In this document: positions 25,249 through 34,362 of the stretch, piece after piece
How positions within the stretch are numbered: the first letter of the stretch is position 1
Layout of the letters: each line of letters starts with the position of its first letter
Source: HGM12587 sp964602445
GTDB taxonomy: Bacteria; Bacillota; Clostridia; Lachnospirales; Lachnospiraceae
Direction: 5' to 3'
NCBI GenBank assembly: GCA_964602445.1
Contig: CAZRQV010000001.1
Location: forward strand, 1-64,000
Length of the DNA: 64,000 nt
Notes under the pieces: model-generated
Told to the model about the DNA's origin: nothing
The model's database searches: none
Seen by the model: the letters and a program-made list of their open reading frames with translations, nothing else
Made by a program: the position numbers and the translations under genes

Positions 25249-25893
25249 GTGACGATAGAGAGAACATCGAATTATGAAATTACCAAACGTCGGGTGCAGA
25301 AAGATTTTTTAAAATATGATCAGGAAAAAATGATTCAAAAGTTTGCACTTCGGTCGGACGAACAATATCTATATATCAGGTTTATAGGCCATGAATACAG
25401 AATTTGTCGAACAGATGGGAAATTGGAATGGTCAGAGCATGGAATGGAACCGTGGACAGAAGGAAATTTTAATGAAGCATTGACGATTTATGATGTGCTG
25501 TGTGATTCAAAAGAGGGCTGTCAGGCAGCAGGAGAATATGTCAATCTGAAAAGTCTGTCAACGCTTCAGTCAAGTGCGAAGACGCTGGGGGATGGTCTGT
25601 CGGACGGAAAAGACCGGATCTTTGATCACAGAGAAAAAGAACTGTCGGAGATCTGCGAAAAACTTGGGGGAAAAAGAGCCGGAAAAGGAGATGTGGCATA
25701 TGAAATCCCCTTGTTTGATTTTTTGTCCTGCAGAATTCAGTTCTGGAATTCGGATGAAGATTTTGATGCCGTTCTAAATATTTTTATGGATAAGAATATT
25801 TTACAGTTTATGAAATATGAAACAGTCTGGTATGCTAAAGGCCATTTGATGGATCGCTTGGCGGAAAAATCAGAAGAGATACGATTGTTTTAG
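25249..25893 (+). CDS. Second DUF3786 domain protein
   Basis: A 214-residue relative of the DUF3786 protein at 18698. Shared features are an N-terminal NYEITKRRVQKDFLKYDQE block, FIGHEYRI, and a C-terminal KGDVAYEIPL then IQFWNSDEDFDA pattern aligning with GDVAYEFEI and FIFWEADDEFPP of the other copy. The middle is more diverged. Function unknown. GTG start with only a weak purine-rich site upstream, so the start is tentative. It precedes the ppx-like and ppk1 genes but may be transcribed from its own promoter. Confidence 0.7.
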   Translation: MTIERTSNYEITKRRVQKDFLKYDQEKMIQKFALRSDEQYLYIRFIGHEYRICRTDGKLEWSEHGMEPWTEGNFNEALTIYDVLCDSKEGCQAAGEYVNLKSLSTLQSSAKTLGDGLSDGKDRIFDHREKELSEICEKLGGKRAGKGDVAYEIPLFDFLSCRIQFWNSDEDFDAVLNIFMDKNILQFMKYETVWYAKGHLMDRLAEKSEEIRLF

Positions 25894-25957
25894 GAAAAGA
25901 TCTAGAAATGACAAAACCGGAGAAATCGGTTGTTGTTTGAGATAAAGGAGAACAATT

Positions 25958-27499
25958 ATGAAGATTACAATATTTGCAGCGATTGAGATCACATCGTATG
26001 AGATTGCGATGAAGATCTATGAATTATCACAAAAGGAAATGAAAGAGATTACGCATGTGCGGCATCGGATTGAATTGGGGAAAGATGCTTATCGTTTGGA
26101 GAAAATCTCCAATGAGCGTGTGAGTGAGCTTTGTGATGTGCTGTTGGATTTTAAACGGATCATGAAAGAGTATGGAGTTACGGAATATCGTGCCTGTGCA
26201 ACGGCGGTGATCCGTGAACTGGAAAGCAGTGTTTTGCTGCTGGATCGTATTTATGTCAAAACGGGGATTGAGATTGAGGTTCTGAGTAATTCGGAATCCC
26301 GATTTTTGAATTATAAATCAATCGCATTTCAGGAAAAGGAATTTGACAAGATCATTCAGAAAGGTACTGCCATTGTAGATGTGGGTGGAGAAAGCATTCA
26401 GATTTCCTTGTTTGATAAAGATACGCTGGTATCTACTCAGAATATCCGTATCGGTACCAATCGCTTGAAAGAGCGTTTGAGTAATGTCTATGAACAGGGC
26501 AGCCATTTTGAAAAAGTAGTAGAGGAAATCGCGAATAATGCACTGAAAACTTACCGAAAATTATATTTAAAAGAACGTAAAATTGAAAATATGATTTTGG
26601 CAGGAGATTACAGCGGTTATTTCCTGAATTATATGAAAAGAAGTCAAAAAGACAGCCATGTCATGAGTGCAGACACCTTTTACGGATTTTATCAGGAAAT
26701 GATTAAAAAGAATCCGCAGGAAATGCTGAAAATCCTTGGGATTCCGGCGGAAAATGAGGCGCTGATCCTGACGACACTGGTTGTATACAGAAAATTGATC
26801 GAAGAAACAGAAGCACAGGAAATCTGGCTGTCCTCTTTGAATCTGTGTGATGGGCTGACCTATGATTATGCAGAAAAAAATAAGATTCTGAAATCTGCAC
26901 ATGATTTTGAAAATGATATGATCGTGTCAGCAAAAAATATGGGAAAACGGTATCAGAGCAATAAAAATCATGTAAATGTTATGACAGGATTGGCTTTGAC
27001 GATTTTTGACAAGACGAAATCGCTTCATGGAATGGAAAAACGTGACCGGCTGCTGCTGCAGATCGCGGTGCTGCTTCATGACTGCGGTAAATTTATCAGT
27101 ATGTCCCATGCGGCAGAATGCTCTTATAATATTATTATGGCATCAGAAATCATCGGTCTGTCCCACGCAGAGCGTGAAATTGTGGCCAATATCGTAAAAT
27201 ACAATTCGCAGGATATTTTGTCTTTTGAAGAATTTGCCCAGAACAGTACGCTGAATCGGGAGCAATATAAAAAAGTTTGTAAGCTGGCGGCGATTCTGCG
27301 TGTTTCCAATGCCATGGACAGAAGTCATAAGCAGAAGATTCAGGAGCTTCGGGTTACGTTGAAAGATACGAAAATGATCCTGACGGTAGATACCGTTGAA
27401 GATATTACGCTAGAGCAGGGACTGCTGTCTGAAAAAGCAGAATTTTTTGAAGATGTTTTTGGTGTGACACCGGTGCTGCGACGGAAAAAGACCATGTAG
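25958..27499 (+). CDS. Ppx/GppA-like protein with C-terminal HD domain
   Basis: A 513-residue protein of the exopolyphosphatase/guanosine pentaphosphate phosphatase family. The N-terminal half is the ASKHA fold with the second phosphate loop IVDVGGESIQISLF; the C-terminal third has an HD-type motif LLHDCGKFISMSHAAE. Oddly, the first phosphate loop, usually DxGSNS, reads EITSYE (about residues 10-15), and the SGEEEA-type catalytic segment reads SNSESR. It may be a weak enzyme or a polyphosphate/nucleotide sensor. It abuts ppk1, which makes polyphosphate, supporting a role in the same metabolism. Confidence 0.8.
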   Translation: MKITIFAAIEITSYEIAMKIYELSQKEMKEITHVRHRIELGKDAYRLEKISNERVSELCDVLLDFKRIMKEYGVTEYRACATAVIRELESSVLLLDRIYVKTGIEIEVLSNSESRFLNYKSIAFQEKEFDKIIQKGTAIVDVGGESIQISLFDKDTLVSTQNIRIGTNRLKERLSNVYEQGSHFEKVVEEIANNALKTYRKLYLKERKIENMILAGDYSGYFLNYMKRSQKDSHVMSADTFYGFYQEMIKKNPQEMLKILGIPAENEALILTTLVVYRKLIEETEAQEIWLSSLNLCDGLTYDYAEKNKILKSAHDFENDMIVSAKNMGKRYQSNKNHVNVMTGLALTIFDKTKSLHGMEKRDRLLLQIAVLLHDCGKFISMSHAAECSYNIIMASEIIGLSHAEREIVANIVKYNSQDILSFEEFAQNSTLNREQYKKVCKLAAILRVSNAMDRSHKQKIQELRVTLKDTKMILTVDTVEDITLEQGLLSEKAEFFEDVFGVTPVLRRKKTM

Positions 27500-27510
27500 T
27501 GGAGGCTTGT

Positions 27511-29643
27511 ATGGAAAAGATGGAAAAATGTAAACCGGAATTTTATGAAAACAGAGAGCTTAGCTGGCTGAAATTTAACGAACGTATCTTGGGAGAAGCA
27601 AGGGATAAGAGCAATCTTTTATTTGAACGATTAAAGTTTTTAAGTATTACGGCATCAAATTTGGATGAATTTTTTATGGTTCGTGTCGCTTCCTTAAAAG
27701 ATATGGTTCATGCGGATTATACAAAGAAAGATATTGCAGGACTGACTGCAGAAGAACAGTTAGAAAAAATTCATCAGGCAGCCCATGAAATGGTTCAGCG
27801 TCAGTATTCTACTTATAACCGTTCCCTGATTCCACAGCTGGCTGAAAATGGATTGCGGGTGATCGCGCATCATGAGGATCTGTCAGAAGAACAGAAACAA
27901 TTTGCAGATCAGTATTTTCGAGAAAATGTATATCCGGTACTGACACCGATGGCAGTAGATTCTTCCCGTCCATTTCCTTTGATCCGCAATAAATCTTTGA
28001 ATATCGGTGCATTGCTGAAGAAAAAGAATGAGAAAAAGGCGGAAGAAGAATTTGCAACGGTACAGGTGCCGGCAGTGCTGCCAAGAATCATCAGACTTCC
28101 GGATAATCCAAAAGAAGGAAAAGTACAGGTGATCCTGTTAGAACAGATCATAGAGAGAAATATCAATGCACTATTTTTAAGTTATGATGTGATTTGTGCA
28201 CATCCGTATCGGATTATGCGTAATGCAGATCTGACCATAGAAGAAGATGAAGCGGAAGATCTGTTAAAGGAGATTCAAAAACAGATTAAAAAGCGTCAGT
28301 GGGGAGAAGCCATTCGTCTGGAAGCGGAAGACGGAATGGATCCGGCACTGTTAAAGGTTTTAAAAAAAGAACTCCATATTAAAAACGATGATATTTATCA
28401 GATCAATGGCCCTTTGGATCTGACCTTTTTGATGAAAATGTATGGCATGGAAGGATTTGATCATCTTCGTATGCCGAAACACATTCCGGCAGCAGTGCCG
28501 GGACTGAACGGTGATTATGATATTTTTGAAGAAATTGCAAAGGGAGATCTTTTACTCCATCACCCGTATCAATCCTTTGATCCGATTGTTCAGCTGATTC
28601 AGAAGGCGGCAGCAGATCCGAAGGTATTGGCGATCAAGCAGACCTTATACCGGGTCAGCGGTAATTCTCCGATCATTGCAGCGCTGGCAAAAGCGGCAGA
28701 AAACGGAAAACAGGTGTCTGTTCTGGTAGAATTAAAAGCAAGATTTGACGAAGAAAATAATATTGTATGGGCAAAAATGCTGGAAAAAGCAGGGTGCCAT
28801 GTAATTTACGGTCTGGTGGGATTAAAAACACACAGTAAGATTACGCTGGTCGTTCGTATGGAAGATGATGGAATCAAACGCTATGTGCATCTTGGAACAG
28901 GAAATTATAACGATGCTACAGCCAAACTGTATACGGATATCGGACTTCTCACCTGCTCCCAGAGTATTGGAGAAGATGCTACTGCAGTATTTAATATGCT
29001 TTCCGGTTATTCAGAACCGCTGTATTGGAATAAATTGTCTTTGGCTCCTTTATGGCTGAGAGAAAAGTTTTTAAGTTTGATCGAAAGAGAGCGGGATCAT
29101 GCCTTGGAAGGGAAAGAAGGAAAGATCATTGCGAAAATGAATTCTCTTTGCGATAAGCAGATCATCAATGCACTTTATGAAGCCAGTCAGGCCGGAGTAA
29201 AGATTGAGCTGATCGTTCGTGGAATCTGCTGTCTCAGAACCGGCATTCCGGGAGTCAGTGAAAATATTACGGTACGTTCTATTGTGGGGACGTTTTTGGA
29301 ACACAGCCGTATTTATTATTTTTTCAATGATGGGAAAGAAGAAGTTTATTGTTCCAGTGCAGACTGGATGCCGAGAAATCTGGACAGACGAGTGGAAATT
29401 CTGTTTCCGGTAGAACATGACAGTCTGAAAGAACGACTGCTTGGAATTTTAAAGATATTATTAGAGGATAATGTAAAAGCTCAGATCATGCAGCCGGATG
29501 GTACTTATGAACGGATTGACCGCAGAGGAAAAGTGCGGTTATGTGCGCAGGAATATTTTGTGGAAGAAGCTGCAGAAATATGGAAAATGACAGAAAAAAA
29601 GGATGAAAACTCAAGAGTCTTCATCCCTGCGGAGCCTCAATAA
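27511..29643 (+). CDS. ppk1: Polyphosphate kinase 1
   Basis: A 710-residue enzyme reversibly making polyphosphate from ATP. The four-domain Ppk1 layout is visible: N-terminal ENRELSWLKFNERIL, the phospholipase-D-like catalytic domains with the autophosphorylated His in GLKTHSKITLV, and the second conserved His in LEHSRIYYFF, followed by MPRNLDRRVEILFPV. GGAGG lies 5 nt before ATG 27511; the 12-nt longer GTG start overlaps the previous stop. The 3' end overlaps the convergent germination gene by 33 bp. Confidence 0.94.
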   Translation: MEKMEKCKPEFYENRELSWLKFNERILGEARDKSNLLFERLKFLSITASNLDEFFMVRVASLKDMVHADYTKKDIAGLTAEEQLEKIHQAAHEMVQRQYSTYNRSLIPQLAENGLRVIAHHEDLSEEQKQFADQYFRENVYPVLTPMAVDSSRPFPLIRNKSLNIGALLKKKNEKKAEEEFATVQVPAVLPRIIRLPDNPKEGKVQVILLEQIIERNINALFLSYDVICAHPYRIMRNADLTIEEDEAEDLLKEIQKQIKKRQWGEAIRLEAEDGMDPALLKVLKKELHIKNDDIYQINGPLDLTFLMKMYGMEGFDHLRMPKHIPAAVPGLNGDYDIFEEIAKGDLLLHHPYQSFDPIVQLIQKAAADPKVLAIKQTLYRVSGNSPIIAALAKAAENGKQVSVLVELKARFDEENNIVWAKMLEKAGCHVIYGLVGLKTHSKITLVVRMEDDGIKRYVHLGTGNYNDATAKLYTDIGLLTCSQSIGEDATAVFNMLSGYSEPLYWNKLSLAPLWLREKFLSLIERERDHALEGKEGKIIAKMNSLCDKQIINALYEASQAGVKIELIVRGICCLRTGIPGVSENITVRSIVGTFLEHSRIYYFFNDGKEEVYCSSADWMPRNLDRRVEILFPVEHDSLKERLLGILKILLEDNVKAQIMQPDGTYERIDRRGKVRLCAQEYFVEEAAEIWKMTEKKDENSRVFIPAEPQ

Positions 29644-31020
29644 CTGATGTTTTAAAGCTTTTGCATTAAAAGGAATCAGTGGGTAAAGGTAGCGTCGCCG
29701 ACCATCGATGGTTTTGTTGGAAAGCAGTGCAAGAATTAGAAAAATCGTGCCGGTGATCAGTCCCCACAAACCGAAAAATCCGGTCAGGACTAATGTGAGG
29801 ATGCGAAAAAATTTCAAAGCATAGCCGAATTCATAATTGGGCTGAGTGTAATTGGAAACTGCAACAAAGCTCATATACAAAATCGCTTCCGCGTTAAACC
29901 AGCCGGAAGAGACTGCATATTCTCCCAGTGCCAGTCCGGCAACGATGCTGAGAGGAGTGGTCAGCATTCCAGGGGTATTGACTGCAGCAAGGCGCAGACC
30001 GTCAATGGCGATTTCCAGAATCAAAAACTGGAACATCAGCGGAACGTTGGTAAATTCCGAAAGCCGGATAAAAGAAAGCCAGTCAGGAACCCATTCCGGA
30101 TACATGGTCAGCAGAAGAAAGACCGGAGTAATAAAAAACGTAACAATGCTGATGAGAAAACGGGTCATGCGCAAATAAGTTCCGGTGATCGGCGGGAAAT
30201 AGTAGTCATCCGCCTCTTCCATAATGCCGAAAAGACTGGTGGGAAGGATGATGGCAGAAGGAGAATTATCTACTAAAATGACCAGACTTCCTTCCATAAT
30301 ACTGGCGGCGGAGGTGTCAGGACGTTCTGTATATTTAAATTTTGGAAAAGGATTGTACCAATGCTGATCATAGAGACATTCTGCAAGGCTGGTCTGGTTC
30401 ATATTCAAAGAACGAGCCTGGATGTGCAGCAGTTTTTGACGTACAGAAGCTAAAAGAGACTGGTCTACCAAATCTTTCATATAGCAGAGAACGACATCGG
30501 TGTGAGATATGCTTCCGACAGAATGCATTTCCATGGTCAGACGCTGATCCCGGATTCGCCGGCGGATCAGAGCGGTATTAAAGACAATGGTTTCTACGAA
30601 ACCGTCACGGGAACCTCGGAGAACTTTTTCCTTTTCCGGCTGATCTATGCCCCGGGCAGGATAAGTGCGGGTATCCAGACAGAGAGCGGAATCATACCCG
30701 TCGATCAAAAATGCACACATACCGGACAGGATTTTTGTGACGGTCTCCGAAATCGAAGAGCTGAGTTCCGTTTCGATATAAGGGACCTGTTCTGTAACAA
30801 AGGCAGAAAGATCTGTCGGCATACCGTCAGATGAAATCTGATAAAATCCATCCAGAAGTTTTTGCAGAATTTCGTCTTTGGAAAATCCGTCTACGAAAAA
30901 AATACAGGCATTTTTACCTCCTACCAGTGTGTCTTTGCAGATCAGGTCAAAGCTGTCCTCGATTCGCAGAGCATCGCTTAAATCTTTTTTGTTTTGATTG
31001 TAATTACTTGAAAATGTCAT
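29611..31020 (-). CDS. Spore germination protein of the GerA/SpoVAF family
   Basis: A 469-residue membrane protein. The N-terminal about 270 residues form the soluble GerA-type domain (DGYDSALCLDTRTYPARG, SLVILVDNSPSAIILP). The C-terminal part has about five membrane segments, with the conserved TTPLSIVAGLALGEYAV stretch. Such proteins sit in the inner spore membrane and sense germinants or assist the SpoVA channel. It stands alone, without GerB/GerC partners, which fits SpoVAF-type genes better than a full receptor operon. It shows that the host is a spore former or descends from one. The 3' end overlaps ppk1 on the opposite strand. Confidence 0.85.
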   Translation of the reverse strand: MTFSSNYNQNKKDLSDALRIEDSFDLICKDTLVGGKNACIFFVDGFSKDEILQKLLDGFYQISSDGMPTDLSAFVTEQVPYIETELSSSISETVTKILSGMCAFLIDGYDSALCLDTRTYPARGIDQPEKEKVLRGSRDGFVETIVFNTALIRRRIRDQRLTMEMHSVGSISHTDVVLCYMKDLVDQSLLASVRQKLLHIQARSLNMNQTSLAECLYDQHWYNPFPKFKYTERPDTSAASIMEGSLVILVDNSPSAIILPTSLFGIMEEADDYYFPPITGTYLRMTRFLISIVTFFITPVFLLLTMYPEWVPDWLSFIRLSEFTNVPLMFQFLILEIAIDGLRLAAVNTPGMLTTPLSIVAGLALGEYAVSSGWFNAEAILYMSFVAVSNYTQPNYEFGYALKFFRILTLVLTGFFGLWGLITGTIFLILALLSNKTIDGRRRYLYPLIPFNAKALKHQLLRLRRDEDS

Positions 31021-31175
31021 AAAATCTCCCTATAATGAACACGAATGATATCAATCGGATATCGAAACAGCACAAAATGCTGCCATGGACAACGGACAAA
31101 CATGGAATAAAGATAGTTTGTGTGTTTCTAAGAAAAATATACAGAAGATTTGAGGCACACAGGAGGAGTGAAAAA

Positions 31176-32018
31176 ATGAATACGAAGATGATTTTTATGG
31201 ACATGGACGGAACGGCGCTGGATGATGAAAAAAATCTTCCGAAGGTAAATAAAGAAGCAATTGATGAAGCCTTAGATCAGGGTCATAAAGTGATCGTATG
31301 TACCGGAAGACCTTTGAGCAGTGTGGTAAATCTGCTGCCAATGCTCGGATTGGATCAAGAAGGCTGTTATGCCATTACGTATAATGGTGGTTTGATCTAT
31401 GATGCAGGAGCGAAAAAGGCGATTTATAAAAAAACACTGCCGCTGGATCAGGTGCAGTATATTTTTGAAAAAGCATATGAATTTGAAAAGATTCATGTAC
31501 AGACCTATACGGACGAAGGATTTATCTGTGAGTATGACACACCGGAAAGTGTATTTTATGAAAATTCTACTCACTGCAGACGAAAAATCGTAAAAGATGT
31601 TTTTGAAGAATTAAATGGACAAGAGCCATGCAAAATTCTGGCAATGGCTTATGGATTTGAACGATCACGGATCGAAGCCTTTCGCAATCTGATCTGTGAT
31701 TATGCAGAAGGGAAGATGGATCTGTTCTTTTCCTGCAATGAATATTTGGAAATCGTTCCAACAGGAATCAATAAAGGCAATGCGATTTGCTGGATGTCAG
31801 AATATCTGAACATTCCGATGGAAAATACCATTGCGGTCGGTGATGCGGAAAATGACATTACTATGATTGAAACTGCTGCCGTTGGTGCAGTGATGAAAAA
31901 TGCAAAAGACGAGATAAAAAAATACGGAAATTATGTTACACAGAAAAATAATAATGAAGGTGGTGTAGCAGAGGTGATCCGATTATTTATGTTAAATGAT
32001 ACAGCAGGAAATGAATGA
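31176..32018 (+). CDS. Cof-type HAD-superfamily phosphatase
   Basis: A 280-residue HAD hydrolase of the Cof/YidA group, acting on small sugar or cofactor phosphates. Catalytic motif I is FMDMDGTALDD with the nucleophile Asp, motif II is VCTGRP, and motif IV is GDAENDITMIE; INKGNAI precedes it. The C2-type cap lies between. ATG 31176 follows AGGAGG by about 9 nt; a longer in-frame extension to 31035 has no ribosome binding site. The substrate cannot be told from sequence. Confidence 0.9.
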   Translation: MNTKMIFMDMDGTALDDEKNLPKVNKEAIDEALDQGHKVIVCTGRPLSSVVNLLPMLGLDQEGCYAITYNGGLIYDAGAKKAIYKKTLPLDQVQYIFEKAYEFEKIHVQTYTDEGFICEYDTPESVFYENSTHCRRKIVKDVFEELNGQEPCKILAMAYGFERSRIEAFRNLICDYAEGKMDLFFSCNEYLEIVPTGINKGNAICWMSEYLNIPMENTIAVGDAENDITMIETAAVGAVMKNAKDEIKKYGNYVTQKNNNEGGVAEVIRLFMLNDTAGNE

Positions 32019-32065
32019 TGTTCGGTTTGCTGTCAAAATCATAAAAAAGATTGAGAGGGTGAAAA

Positions 32066-33121
32066 ATGGCAGAAAAGAAATATGTAGCTTATGTGGGAAC
32101 CTACACTCACGGAGAAAGCAAGGGGATTCATATTTATGATCTGGATGTGGAAAATGGACGTATGACGGAGAGGAAGGTTGTACGGATCAACAATCCTTCC
32201 TATATTAAGAAATCTCACAATGGAAAATATTTGTATTCGATTGCAGATGAAGGGGTGCGTTCTTACAGAATCCTGCCGGATGGAGATCTGGAAGAGATGA
32301 ATTCCATGAGCATTCAGGGAATGAGAGGCTGTTATCTGTCCACAGATAAGGAAGACAATTATCTGTTTGTGGCAGGATGGCATGATGGAAAAGTAACGGT
32401 AATGCGTTTGAATCCGGACGGTACCGTAGGGGAAATGACAGATGAAATCTTCCATAAAGGAATCGGAAGTGTGGCAGAACGAAATTTTATGCCTCATGTC
32501 AACAGTGTAAATCTGACTCCGGACGGAAAATATCTTTGTGCAGTTGATTCCGGAGTGGATCAGGTGAAAATTTATAAATTTGATCATCGTACCGGTAAGA
32601 TCAAGCTGGTAGATATTCTGCGCTGTGAATTAGAAAGTGCACCGAGAACCATTAAATTCAGCCGTAACGGAAAATTTTGTTATCTGATCTGCGGACTGAA
32701 AAATTATATTAGTGTATATTCCTATGAAGACGGCGGAAAATCTCCGAAATTTGAACTGCTTCAGACAGTACCGACACTGAATGAATATCATGCCGGAAGC
32801 AGTTCTGCCTGTGCACTTCGTTTTTCAAGAGATGACAAAAAGCTGCTCATTACCAATGCGGGAGATAACAGTGCCGGAATCTACAATGTAGACAATGAAA
32901 CAGGAATGCTTGAAAAAGTATGCATTTTGCCGGTCAGCGGAGATTATCCGAAAGCCATTGACTTTTTTCCGGATAATCAGCATATCATGTCTTTTAACCA
33001 CGAAAGCAATTCTATCACGATCTTTAAAGTAGATTATGAAAGAAAGATCTTTACCATGTGTGCGAAGCCGTTAAAGATTGAAACACCGAACTGTGTTCTT
33101 GTATCTGAGATTGAAGGATAA
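32066..33121 (+). CDS. Seven-bladed beta-propeller lactonase family protein (Pgl/YbhE type)
   Basis: A 351-residue protein of the 6-phosphogluconolactonase (YbhE/Pgl) propeller family, recognised by the start YVAYVGTYTHGESKGIHIYD, the repeated KYLYSIADEG-type strands and the conserved FMPHVNSVNLTPDGKYLCAVD segment. In E. coli Pgl hydrolyses 6-phosphogluconolactone; family members may have other lactone substrates. It lies 47 nt after the HAD gene and is probably co-transcribed. No terminator was found before the pta promoter. Confidence 0.8.
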   Translation: MAEKKYVAYVGTYTHGESKGIHIYDLDVENGRMTERKVVRINNPSYIKKSHNGKYLYSIADEGVRSYRILPDGDLEEMNSMSIQGMRGCYLSTDKEDNYLFVAGWHDGKVTVMRLNPDGTVGEMTDEIFHKGIGSVAERNFMPHVNSVNLTPDGKYLCAVDSGVDQVKIYKFDHRTGKIKLVDILRCELESAPRTIKFSRNGKFCYLICGLKNYISVYSYEDGGKSPKFELLQTVPTLNEYHAGSSSACALRFSRDDKKLLITNAGDNSAGIYNVDNETGMLEKVCILPVSGDYPKAIDFFPDNQHIMSFNHESNSITIFKVDYERKIFTMCAKPLKIETPNCVLVSEIEG

Positions 33122-33234
33122 GAGATCGGAGTCATTTTAACAGTGAAAATGGTGTAAAATCCATGGATGACGGCGTGGAAACTGTAAAATTTGTATTTTT
33201 CTAGGTGCAAAATGCCGAAAATGTACTTCATGGG

Positions 33235-33263
33235 TTGAATTTTAAAATTTGCGAATGTATAAT
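33235..33263 (+). promoter_or_regulatory. Promoter of pta-ackA
   Basis: TTGAAT (33235-33240), 17 nt, TATAAT (33258-33263). A leader stem-loop, TCTGTCCA and TGGACAGA around 33274-33297, follows it. Confidence 0.7.
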
Positions 33264-33330
33264 AATTTCATAAGTCTGTCCATGTGTTTGGACAGAAAAT
33301 ATGGCATAAAAGAGAAAGGAGTCGATAATC

Positions 33331-34326
33331 ATGGGATTTATTGACGTAATTAAAGAAAGAGCAAGAGCTGATAAAAAAGTGATCGTTTTACCGGAAACAG
33401 AAGACCGCAGAACATATGAAGCTGCAGCTCAGATCATGAAAGAAGGTATTGCTGATATCGTTTTAGTAGGTACTGAAGAAGCAGTGAAAAAAGGCGGCGA
33501 AGGTCTTGATCTGACAGGTATCAAAGTAGTTGATCCTGCAACAGATCCAAAAGCTCCTGAATATATCGACAAATTAGTTGAATTAAGAAGCAAAAAAGGC
33601 ATGACAAAAGAACAGGCTACAGAAATCCTCATGAACCAGTATTTATACTATGGTGTTATGATGGTTAAAATGGGCGATGCAGACGGTATGGTATCAGGTG
33701 CATGTCATTCTACAGCTGACACATTAAGACCATGCTTACAGATCCTGAAAACAAAACCAGGTACAAAACTTGTATCTGCATTCTTCTTAATGGTAGTTCC
33801 GGATTGCGAATATGGCGAAAACGGTACTTTCGTATTTGCTGACAGCGGTCTTGAACAGAATCCAGATCCTGAAAAATTAGCAGCAATCGCAGCTTCTTCC
33901 GCAGAATCTTTCGAATTATTAGTACAGAAGCCAGCAAAAGTTGCAATGCTTTCTCACTCTACAATGGGAAGTGCAAAACATGCAGATGTTGATAAAGTAG
34001 TAGAAGCTACACGTATCGTAAAAGAACAGCATCCGGAACTTATGGTTGATGGCGAAATGCAGTTAGACGCAGCAATTGTTCCAAGCGTAGGTAAATCTAA
34101 AGCTCCAAACAGCCCAGTTGCAGGAGAAGCAAACGTACTTGTATTCCCAGACTTAGATGCTGGTAACATTGGATACAAATTAGTACAGAGACTTGCAAAA
34201 GCAGAAGCATACGGACCAGTTACACAGGGTATCGCAAAACCTGTAAACGACTTATCCCGCGGATGTTCTGCAGAAGATATCGTAGGTGTAGTAGCTATTA
34301 CAGCTGTACAGTGCCAGGCACAGTAA
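33331..34326 (+). CDS. pta: Phosphate acetyltransferase
   Basis: A 331-residue enzyme converting acetyl-CoA and phosphate to acetyl phosphate. Short clostridial Pta form without the N-terminal DRTGG extension. Marks include VLPETEDRRTYEAA near the start, MVSGACHSTADTLRP and FPDLDAGNIGYKLVQRLAKA near the end. It is followed 36 nt later by ackA, the pair that turns the acetyl-CoA from the acs genes into acetate with ATP gain. The start follows AAAGGAG. Confidence 0.95.
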   Translation: MGFIDVIKERARADKKVIVLPETEDRRTYEAAAQIMKEGIADIVLVGTEEAVKKGGEGLDLTGIKVVDPATDPKAPEYIDKLVELRSKKGMTKEQATEILMNQYLYYGVMMVKMGDADGMVSGACHSTADTLRPCLQILKTKPGTKLVSAFFLMVVPDCEYGENGTFVFADSGLEQNPDPEKLAAIAASSAESFELLVQKPAKVAMLSHSTMGSAKHADVDKVVEATRIVKEQHPELMVDGEMQLDAAIVPSVGKSKAPNSPVAGEANVLVFPDLDAGNIGYKLVQRLAKAEAYGPVTQGIAKPVNDLSRGCSAEDIVGVVAITAVQCQAQ

Positions 34327-34362
34327 ATAAAAGCATTTATTTAATTAAGGAGAAAATTTATT

